Of a DNA stretch of 13,827 nt, positions 7,524 to 13,827 are shown in pieces; position 1 is the first letter of the stretch, and each line of letters begins with the position of its first letter. The stretch is from positions 21,237-35,063 of the forward strand of contig DKCF01000106.1 of the NCBI GenBank assembly GCA_002451435.1, written 5' to 3'. The notes beneath the pieces are model-generated. The model did not search any database and was not told the DNA's origin. It worked only from the letters and a program-made list of their open reading frames with translations. The translations under genes and the position numbers were made by a program. The stretch comes from Bifidobacterium sp. UBA6881 (GTDB taxonomy: Bacteria > Actinomycetota > Actinomycetes > Actinomycetales > Bifidobacteriaceae).

Positions 7524-7630
7524 GCCGATGGCGCCATCCGCGGCGCGTGCGGCCGACGGCGACCGTACGCACCGCGTCATCACCTCCCTCACCCCGCCGT
7601 TTCCGAATCTTCCCCAAGAAAGAGGATTTT

Positions 7631-9835
7631 ATGACAATGTTTTCCAGATCCTTCGGAAAAGCCGGCGCCATACTGGCGCTGACGGCACTGATCGCACCCA
7701 TCTGCGCCCTGCCTGCGAGCGCGGACGAACCCTACGACATCGTCATCCATGCGGGTTCCGACGCGAACGCGCTTCGTGGAAGGCGACTGACCGCGTACAA
7801 ACTCGCCGATTACATGGACGGCACCTATGTCTCCATCGGCGATGAGAACCTCGACGGCGTCGCCGTGCGGACGCCGGGACCATTGCGCGCCACGCTGAAT
7901 CCCGTGCTTGCGAAAACCACCGGCGTCTCCGACGTGTCCGAATTGCCGGGGTGGGACGCGAGCGGCAAGGACCCCATCGGATGGATGGGCGGATTCCGTC
8001 AAGCCGACGGTTCGGACCAGTCATCAGGCGATTTCGGACTCGGATGGAACGTCTCCGGTCCCCGGCAAACGGGACTCAGCTCCCCTGACAAGGCCTACGC
8101 CGGTACCGTGCGCGAATTCGCGGACAACATCGTCGCGGACGATTCCGCGATGGATGCGGTTCTGTCGCAGCCGCACAGCGAACAGGTGGTCTGCGATGGT
8201 TCGGAAACGTGCACGATACCGTTGGACGCCGAACAGGGTTCCGGAATCTATCTGGTAATCGACACCGAGGATGACGCGGCATGGAACGAATCCGTCGAAG
8301 ACGGGGAATCCACATATGTCACGGGTTCCTCCCAACCGATGATCGTGCCCACGAAACCGGATGACCGGGATATCGCTCCGCTTGTGGCCGGTACCGAACT
8401 GATGGACAGGACCGCCCTGGGAACGCTGACGCGGCTTGGCGAGGCCACCATCAAGAACGTGACGGACCAGGAGGTGCTTCCCGATTGCGAGGATTGTCTG
8501 CCCAAACAACGCGACGAACGCGAGGACGCCGGCAAGGACGCCGCCGACAACGCTTCGGATGTGGGCGATGTCATTCCCTACGTGGTCCGTTACCGTATTC
8601 CCGACCTGAGCGCGTACCGCAACGCCTTGGACAATTCCCGTCCGTGGACGTACACCTACCGGGTGGAGGACAGCACCAGTGCGGGGCTGCGCATCATCGG
8701 CGCGCCCAAGGCGACGATCGGCGACGCGGATGGCCAGGCCGTCGAGATTCCGCTGACCGCCAGCGAACAGTCCGTGCCCATCCCCTCGGATGAGCACGCG
8801 GATGTCGACGGACAGTCGAATGAGCCCGCGGACGCCTGGTACCATCTTTCGACCGAGGATGACGATTCCAGCGCGCTCACCATCGGCATCGGACGATGGC
8901 TGGTCAAGAACTACGGCGACCTCGCCGCGAACGACGGGAAGAAGACCCTGTACGGCCATACCGTGGAGATCACCTATTCCGCGCAGCTCACGGAACGGGT
9001 GCTCGATGCCGGCAATACGGCGAGCAACCGCAATCGTCTGGTGTATTCCAATCGTCCTGACGATGTGACGGATGGACGCACCTGGACCACGCCGGAGGTC
9101 ACCGTCAAGCAATGGACGTACGACATCGATCTGGGCAAACGGTCCAATGGCTCTCGGGAGGGATTGGCTTCGGCGGCATTCACTCTGACGGTAGACGATG
9201 CCATGAACGATGCCGACCGCAAGGAGAACGGGCAACGACTTGGTTTCGTGAAGATCTCGGACGGCGTGTACCGCGAGGCGAAACCCGACGAGTCGGGAAC
9301 CGAACGCGTGATCACCGGACGAAACGGAAATCTGCGTTTGCGCGGACTGGACATCGGTGCATATCTGCTGCGGGAGGTCGAGCCGCCTTCCGGCCATCGC
9401 CTTCCGACGGAGGAAGAGAAGATCACCATATCGGCGGTTTTCGAGGATGACACCACCGATTACGTCACGCCCGACGTCCAGACCGAGCTGGCGATGTCGA
9501 TCACGCAGAACAACCGCATCGGATTCCCGAAACGGGCCGCGTTCGCATTTCAGACGGATGAGGCACGGCTGCCGGCCGGACTGGCGCTGACGCATACGGA
9601 CGGCACGCAGACCGCCCGTTGGAGCGGGCAGGATGAATCCGGGGCCTACTACGCGGACGACAAAACCGACTGGCTTCCTGCGGAGCTGACCCTGTTGAAC
9701 CAGCAGGAGGGTGGCATGCTCGCCAGCACCGGCGTTCTCGCATTCGTTCCGGCGTCGATCGCATTGGTGCTTCTGCTGGCCGGCGGATTCCTCTTGGTTC
9801 GGTCGAAGCGCGGCTCATGCCATCGGATCCGATAG
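7631..9835 (+). CDS. Isopeptide-forming fimbrial pilin with LASTG sorting signal
   Basis: This is a 734-residue secreted, wall-anchored pilin. A Sec signal peptide (1-31) ends LPASA-DEP. An N-terminal domain runs to the GIYLVIDT / QPMIVPTK region (about 205-242). A D2-type isopeptide domain follows (about 260-490; IPYVVRYRIPDLSAYRN, then LVYSNRPDD). A SpaA/Cna-B-like domain (about 495-605) has the E-box Y578-LLR-E582 then PPSG. A C-terminal signal LASTG (697-701), a hydrophobic helix and the basic VRSKRG end the protein. Domain order fits a FimA-type shaft subunit, but I cannot place a classical VYPK pilin motif. Mature cysteines occur as C188/C194 and C286/C289. AGAGGA precedes ATG 7631 by four bases; M3 (7637) is an alternative start. 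It is first in a three-gene cassette with its sortase. Confidence 0.88.
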   Translation: MTMFSRSFGKAGAILALTALIAPICALPASADEPYDIVIHAGSDANALRGRRLTAYKLADYMDGTYVSIGDENLDGVAVRTPGPLRATLNPVLAKTTGVSDVSELPGWDASGKDPIGWMGGFRQADGSDQSSGDFGLGWNVSGPRQTGLSSPDKAYAGTVREFADNIVADDSAMDAVLSQPHSEQVVCDGSETCTIPLDAEQGSGIYLVIDTEDDAAWNESVEDGESTYVTGSSQPMIVPTKPDDRDIAPLVAGTELMDRTALGTLTRLGEATIKNVTDQEVLPDCEDCLPKQRDEREDAGKDAADNASDVGDVIPYVVRYRIPDLSAYRNALDNSRPWTYTYRVEDSTSAGLRIIGAPKATIGDADGQAVEIPLTASEQSVPIPSDEHADVDGQSNEPADAWYHLSTEDDDSSALTIGIGRWLVKNYGDLAANDGKKTLYGHTVEITYSAQLTERVLDAGNTASNRNRLVYSNRPDDVTDGRTWTTPEVTVKQWTYDIDLGKRSNGSREGLASAAFTLTVDDAMNDADRKENGQRLGFVKISDGVYREAKPDESGTERVITGRNGNLRLRGLDIGAYLLREVEPPSGHRLPTEEEKITISAVFEDDTTDYVTPDVQTELAMSITQNNRIGFPKRAAFAFQTDEARLPAGLALTHTDGTQTARWSGQDESGAYYADDKTDWLPAELTLLNQQEGGMLASTGVLAFVPASIALVLLLAGGFLLVRSKRGSCHRIR

Positions 9836-9849
9836 ACCATGGAACGGCC

Positions 9850-10770
9850 ATGAAACCGTTTTGGACGAGGTGGCGTCGGATCCGGACGGCCGGCGCGGCC
9901 GTCATCGGCGTCATCGTCGCGATCATGCCGATGGCCGCGGACGCGCTGCCGTATGCGCCGATCGGCACGGCGCAACGGTATGCCCATGCCACCGAATCCG
10001 ATGTCACGTCGCAACGACGCCGGTTGCGGGAGGCGCATGGCTACAACCATGATCTGCTGACGAATCCGCCGTTCGCCGGAGGCGAGGCTCCGAACGTTTT
10101 CGCCGAAGACGCGCGGACTCCATCATGGCGATTGGATGAACGGTACCTCAACCAGCTCGGCGGCGGAAACCACATGGCGTCGATCCGCATACCCAGCATC
10201 GGCGTCGATCTGCCCATCGGCCACGGCGCCAGCGCCGATGTGCTGGCACAGGGAGCCGGCCATGTCTACGGCACGATGCTGCCGATCGGCGACCAAGGCA
10301 ACAGCGTCATCGCCGCGCATCGCGGATCGGGAGCCCGTCTGCTGTTCTACCGTCTTGGCGAACTGCGCGCCGGAAGCCTGGTGTACACGCAATCGATGGG
10401 GCGTACGGTCATCTGGCGAGTGGAAGGCAGCGAAACCGTGACTCCGGGAAGCACTCGGGAATCGGAGCTCATCACACCCGTCTCGGACGGAACGACGTTG
10501 ACGCTGTACACCTGCGACCCGCCCGGATTGAACACCGGAAGGCTTATCGTCCGCGCCCGCATGGCATCGCAAAAGGCCGAGCTCCGTGGAATACGCGAGC
10601 ACATCGATCCGGCCCGCCTATGGCTCATGGCATCCGTCGGCATCCTGGCGGTCTATCTCGTCACCGCATTCATCCATTCGTCGGAACCTACCATGCGCCA
10701 TGGTTCCAGGCGAATCGGCACACCTTGGAAAAACTCATCATCACACAGAAGGGAACACTCCGATGAATAG
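9850..10770 (+). CDS. Class C-like (pilin-polymerising) sortase
   Basis: This 306-residue membrane transpeptidase has TM1 (about 14-29) and a catalytic domain with IPSIGVDLPIGHG, the catalytic H157 (VIAAHRGS), C222 (TLYTCDPPG) and R231 (NTGRLIVRA), plus a second TM (about 257-276) and a basic tail. The C-terminal TM and the GHVYGTMLPIG block fit pilus-type class C enzymes, which join pilins through lysine isopeptides. In the region where the class C lid motif (DPF/DPW) is expected the sequence is NPPF (72-75), without the Asp. The start, ATG 9850, lies 14 bp after the pilin stop with a weak GGAACGG site; an in-frame ATG at 9817 would overlap the pilin. It is translationally linked to both neighbours, whose sorting signals are its likely substrates. 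Confidence 0.9.
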   Translation: MKPFWTRWRRIRTAGAAVIGVIVAIMPMAADALPYAPIGTAQRYAHATESDVTSQRRRLREAHGYNHDLLTNPPFAGGEAPNVFAEDARTPSWRLDERYLNQLGGGNHMASIRIPSIGVDLPIGHGASADVLAQGAGHVYGTMLPIGDQGNSVIAAHRGSGARLLFYRLGELRAGSLVYTQSMGRTVIWRVEGSETVTPGSTRESELITPVSDGTTLTLYTCDPPGLNTGRLIVRARMASQKAELRGIREHIDPARLWLMASVGILAVYLVTAFIHSSEPTMRHGSRRIGTPWKNSSSHRREHSDE

Positions 10771-13666
10771 GCATCTGCCACGCACGCTGATCGGCTGCGT
10801 CATCGCCCTCGCCCTGACGGGCGTCACAGGAACAGCATGCGCGGACGCGCCGAATGGCACCATCGCTCCCCGCGACGCGCATCCAACCGGTAACCAGACC
10901 GCGCCCTTGGAAAGCCATATCGAAGACGGCGATTCCGAAGGCACACGCGCCGCGAACGGCACATCCAACCTGTTCGCCGCATCCCCCTCATCCGGAAAGA
11001 CACGTGGCCGGGCCAGCACGCAAACCGCCGGCGGCGACTGGCAAACCTTCGCCGAGGGATACATCATCGAAGGCGTGCACGATATCGAGGACCCCTCCAC
11101 CAGCATCTATGTGGGCGGAAACATGACCGTGCTTTCCGGAACGGAAACCGAAGGCAGCGTGGTCGTCGACGGCGACCTGACCATGGGCAACGGCTCCGAG
11201 GGTCTGGGACAGAGCCTCCTGGCAGGCAAGGTCATGTGGGGCATGGGGTTCAATCCGCCTTCGGGCGCCGACATGTTGGCCGTCGGGGGAAAATTCCGCA
11301 ATCCCAACGTGAACAATCCGCAATGGGTCGGAGGCTCCGCACGGTTCGGCGGTGACGTGAAATGGAACGATTCGAACGTAGTCGACGCCAAAGGCAACCA
11401 CTCCCTGTACGTGGCCACCAAAAGCAATATGGCGAATCTGGGGTGGGCCACCGATAGCTCGTCCTATCTGGCGTGGACATACGACAACCTGCCATCGGAC
11501 ACCGCCATCCGTCAGAATCTCGGCAAGACCGAGGCGCTCAAGGTCAACATCAACGGCAAACGAGGCGATGAGGCGAAAATCGTGGATTACAACGGATACG
11601 CGTCATCCACGTTGGTGCCGTTGAGCGACCGGCTGAAGCGCACGACGGCGAACGGCACCATCACCTTCGAAAAGGCGCCCGCGGCCGCATGGCGGTTCTT
11701 CGACAACCGTCAGGTGCAGCTTGACGACGAAGGGCGCATCGTGTTCCATGGAACCGGTACCGCCGCGAAGGAACGGCAGGTGTTCTCCCTCGACCTCAGC
11801 GAATTGGAGTCCGCGCGCAAGCGACTCGGTGTCAGCCAATGGAGTCTTGATTTCCGCGACATCCCAGAGAACCAGGCCATCGTCATCAATGCGGTCGGTT
11901 CGGGGAAACAGGTCTGGCGCACCGGATGGCGCATCTGGGTCAACGGGCAGGACCACGGCACCTACATCAACAGCGGCGATGACTCGAAATCCCGCTTCCG
12001 TAGCATTTCCAGTCGCATCATGTGGAATTTCCCGGATGTCGAGCATCTGACGCTCGATCGGTCGCATGGAATCTATCTCGGCGAAACCGACTGGTACGCC
12101 ACGAACGGCAAGGACCTGTACTCGACTGATTACGGCAAGGGTGCGCTGCTTCCCGGATCAATCGTTCTTCCGCATGGCGATATGACCGATTATGCGGATA
12201 CGAACGGCAGGCTGCTCGTCGGCGGCAATCTCGACTTTGTCGTATGGGAACACCATAACGCGCCATGGGTCGGATTCGACGAACCCCAGAAATTCACGCT
12301 TCAGGGGAAGACCAAAACGGCCGGCGTCGAACACCGCAAGCAGGATTCCGTGCACGACACGTTGACGATACGGGCCAAAGGATCAAACATCTCCGACGAA
12401 AGCGCATACGAGCTCCAGGCCCAGGGATTCTCGTTCACCCTCAACTACCGCGCGAAGGATTCCGATGAAGTCGTTTCGGCCACGCTGCCGTCCGATCAAT
12501 CCGTAGCGATTCCCTGCCAAGGCACGGTGACGCTCGACAGTCCATCCTTCACTCCCGGCGATCTGGGCATGTCTGCATGGAGACCGGGCGATTACTGGTT
12601 CGATGTATCCGCGGACAGGCTGATCGTGCTTCATGCCGGAACCGGTACGACGGCCAACATCACGAGCCGTGCCGGCATGGACGGCTCCTCGGACGCCGAT
12701 GAACGGTTCCGTATGGAGGATTGGATCGGTTCCGCGACCACGAAGGCCATGGAGACCTTCGACCGGGCGGGAGGCGATCGCAGCGTTCACGATGCCATTG
12801 CCATGGAGTATGAGGATGGACCCGATACCGTGCGCATCATCAGCACGCTCCATTGGAGCGCCGACCCTGATGCCGTCACTTCCAGCGTCTCATGCGACAA
12901 GGAGGGGACGGTCAGCGCCATGGGCAACAGTCCAGGACCGGATTTCACTCCGAACGATTTCGGATGGTCCCAATGGAAAGCCGGAAAATACTGGTACGAC
13001 CTGACGATTCCGGCGCAGGGAGACTTCCAGAAGCTTACCGTTGAAGGAGCCTTGGACGACCAGGAATCATGGATCGCGAAAAACCCGTTCGCCATCAACC
13101 TGCGGAAAGTGGCGTATCTGGGCGAACCGGGCTCCGGAGCATGGACCAACCAGCCCGTTCCGGACGCCTCGCTTACTCTGCAGGAAATGGCCGATGGAAC
13201 TTTCGAGACCGTCAAACCCGATTCGGAACCCATATCGCTGAATACCGACGAGAACGGCGATGCCTTGGCTCCTGACATGACCATCGGCTCAGGCGAGACC
13301 CGCTGGTACCGGCTTTCGGAAACCGCAGCTCCGGACGGCTATCTGCGGGCCGAGGGATATTGGCTCATCGAGGCGACGGGAACCGAAGACGGGGTCGGCG
13401 TATCCGTGACCGGCTCCGATGACACCATGGGTGGTCTGACGCACGGCGTCTCCTCCGAGGGAATCGTCTGGACCATAGGCATCGGCAACCGGGTCGAGGG
13501 AAGAATCACGCCGCCGGTCACCGGAGGATCCTTCGATACGGGACGCATGATGCTCGCCTCCGGAGGACTCGCCTCCGCGATGATGCTGGCGGGCGCCACC
13601 CTGTTGCGTTCCCGGGGACGGGGCACATCATTCGGTGCCCACGCCGGACGGCATGCGCAGGTGTGA
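10763..13666 (+). CDS. Choice-of-anchor A surface protein with SpaA-like domain
   Basis: This 967-residue secreted protein has a signal peptide (1-27, cleavage near TACA-DAP) and a low-complexity stretch to about 90. A choice-of-anchor A (CAA) domain spans about 94-505, with SIYVGGNMTVLSG, VVVDGDLT, LAVGGKF, SSRIMWNFPDVEHLTL, PGSIVLPHGD and GRLLVGGNL. Two related modules centre on 593-615 and 725-747, each preceded by the only mature cysteines (C585, C711). A SpaA/Cna-B-like domain (about 776-872) has a perfect E-box Y849-RLSE-TAAPDGY and K782 as a candidate isopeptide lysine. The C-terminus has PPVTG (917-921), a hydrophobic segment and RSRGR. The ATG overlaps the sortase stop by 8 bp and follows AGAAGGGA. 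It is probably the ancillary or tip subunit of the fibre made by the upstream genes; ligand unknown. Confidence 0.85.
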   Translation: MNRHLPRTLIGCVIALALTGVTGTACADAPNGTIAPRDAHPTGNQTAPLESHIEDGDSEGTRAANGTSNLFAASPSSGKTRGRASTQTAGGDWQTFAEGYIIEGVHDIEDPSTSIYVGGNMTVLSGTETEGSVVVDGDLTMGNGSEGLGQSLLAGKVMWGMGFNPPSGADMLAVGGKFRNPNVNNPQWVGGSARFGGDVKWNDSNVVDAKGNHSLYVATKSNMANLGWATDSSSYLAWTYDNLPSDTAIRQNLGKTEALKVNINGKRGDEAKIVDYNGYASSTLVPLSDRLKRTTANGTITFEKAPAAAWRFFDNRQVQLDDEGRIVFHGTGTAAKERQVFSLDLSELESARKRLGVSQWSLDFRDIPENQAIVINAVGSGKQVWRTGWRIWVNGQDHGTYINSGDDSKSRFRSISSRIMWNFPDVEHLTLDRSHGIYLGETDWYATNGKDLYSTDYGKGALLPGSIVLPHGDMTDYADTNGRLLVGGNLDFVVWEHHNAPWVGFDEPQKFTLQGKTKTAGVEHRKQDSVHDTLTIRAKGSNISDESAYELQAQGFSFTLNYRAKDSDEVVSATLPSDQSVAIPCQGTVTLDSPSFTPGDLGMSAWRPGDYWFDVSADRLIVLHAGTGTTANITSRAGMDGSSDADERFRMEDWIGSATTKAMETFDRAGGDRSVHDAIAMEYEDGPDTVRIISTLHWSADPDAVTSSVSCDKEGTVSAMGNSPGPDFTPNDFGWSQWKAGKYWYDLTIPAQGDFQKLTVEGALDDQESWIAKNPFAINLRKVAYLGEPGSGAWTNQPVPDASLTLQEMADGTFETVKPDSEPISLNTDENGDALAPDMTIGSGETRWYRLSETAAPDGYLRAEGYWLIEATGTEDGVGVSVTGSDDTMGGLTHGVSSEGIVWTIGIGNRVEGRITPPVTGGSFDTGRMMLASGGLASAMMLAGATLLRSRGRGTSFGAHAGRHAQV
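12539..13003 (+). repeat. Duplicated protein module in the CAA protein
   Basis: Two copies of a motif with the pattern F-T-P-x-D-x-G-x-S-x-W-x-x-G-x-Y-W-x-D occur at residues 593-615 (12539-12607) and 725-747 (12935-13003), with 12 of 23 positions identical by eye. Each is preceded by Cys then GTV, 8 to 14 residues upstream. The unit of about 130 residues looks like a diverged tandem domain duplication, possibly of the pilin isopeptide-linkage type (FTxxD...YxY). It is a protein-level repeat; the DNA has diverged. Confidence 0.65.
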
Positions 13667-13674
13667 CGCGTGAA

Positions 13675-13718
13675 AGATGAAAAGGTCCGCTCCCATATGG
13701 GAGCGGACCTTTTCATCT
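13675..13718. terminator. Bidirectional terminator, pilus cassette / groL
   Basis: A 44-bp perfect palindrome (22-bp arms) starts 8 bp after the CAA-protein stop. The G/C core is flanked by an A-run (13680-13683) and a T-run (13710-13713), so the U-tract is present in both directions. It serves the plus-strand pilus cassette and the convergent minus-strand groL, whose stop codon lies 40 bp beyond. Confidence 0.92.
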
Positions 13719-13758
13719 ACGTTTCAACCCCATCAGGGCCATTGGTCGACGCGCGGGA

Positions 13759-13827
13759 TCAGTAGCCCATGTCGGCGCCGGCGGCAGCCGGAGCGGCGGC
13801 CTTCGGTTCCGGCTTGTTGGCCACGAC
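13759..13827 (-). CDS. groL: GroEL chaperonin, C-terminal end (partial)
   Basis: Only the last 22 codons and the stop are present; the rest lies beyond the right edge. The encoded tail VVANKPEPKAAAPAAAGADM-GY is the typical actinobacterial/bifidobacterial GroEL C-terminus: the NKPEP segment followed by an Ala/Pro/Gly-rich flexible tail, here ending DMGY instead of repeated GGM. GroEL is the cytosolic ATP-dependent folding chamber. It converges on the pilus cassette and shares its bidirectional terminator. Promoter and regulatory sites are outside the window. Confidence 0.92.
   Translation of the reverse strand, partial: VVANKPEPKAAAPAAAGADMGY

Noticed and set aside
8024..9595. 523-codon open frame antisense to the pilin
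   Set aside because: No recognisable domains or start signal; the plus strand encodes a coherent pilin over the same bases.
10829..10843. Possible lipobox in the CAA protein signal peptide (VTGTAC)
   Set aside because: The -3 position is Gly rather than Leu/Val, and an AxA-like signal peptidase I site fits; the protein also has its own C-terminal anchor.
12515..12523. Cys-Gln in the CAA protein module considered as a thioester
   Set aside because: The surroundings do not fit thioester adhesin domains, where the Gln is distant in sequence, and the second module has Cys-Asp.
7524..13827. Search for phase-variation tracts, CRISPR, tRNA or insertion sequences around the pilus cassette
   Set aside because: No long homopolymer run, array, tRNA-like structure or transposase fragment was seen by reading.

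Overview
The window looks like a chromosomal segment of a high-GC Gram-positive bacterium, most likely Bifidobacterium. The supporting evidence is the set of actinobacterial genes (DUF3027, a cold-shock protein with a C-terminal extension, tandem Usp, an orphan WXG100 protein, a sortase pilus cassette), a GroEL C-terminus ending in DMGY, and protein-level resemblance to bifidobacterial fimbrial pilins. Genus assignment is from recognition only; no database search was possible.

Left part, stress-related core genes. The 5' end of clpC (minus strand, cut by the window edge) is divergent from a tandem universal stress protein gene (+). Their 140-bp intergenic region holds a candidate ClgR operator. 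The usp gene converges on a minus-strand pair, a cold-shock protein gene followed by a DUF3027 gene 3 bp later, with a strong hairpin terminator between the convergent ends. Next comes a compact minus-strand operon whose transcription order is TPM-domain membrane protein, OmpR-type response regulator, sensor histidine kinase (gaps of 4 and 11 bp). It ends in a hairpin terminator.

Middle. A 95-residue WXG100 (ESX substrate-like) protein is divergent from the TPM/two-component operon and has no secretion ATPase gene nearby.

Right part, surface cassette (about 7.6-13.7 kb, +). There are three tightly packed genes: an isopeptide-domain pilin (734 aa), a class C-like sortase (306 aa), and a 967-aa surface protein combining a choice-of-anchor A domain, a duplicated module and a SpaA/Cna-B-like domain. 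Together these would build and anchor a pilus-like or surface fibre. Neither substrate ends in canonical LPXTG: the pilin has LASTG and the large protein has PPVTG. A 44-bp palindrome forms a bidirectional terminator shared with the convergent groL gene, of which only the last 22 codons are present.

The most interesting part is the pilus cassette, for its non-canonical sorting signals, altered sortase lid, CAA-type partner, duplicated Cys-containing module and cysteine pairs in the pilin. The orphan WXG100 / TPM / two-component neighbourhood is second. The remainder is ordinary core genome.
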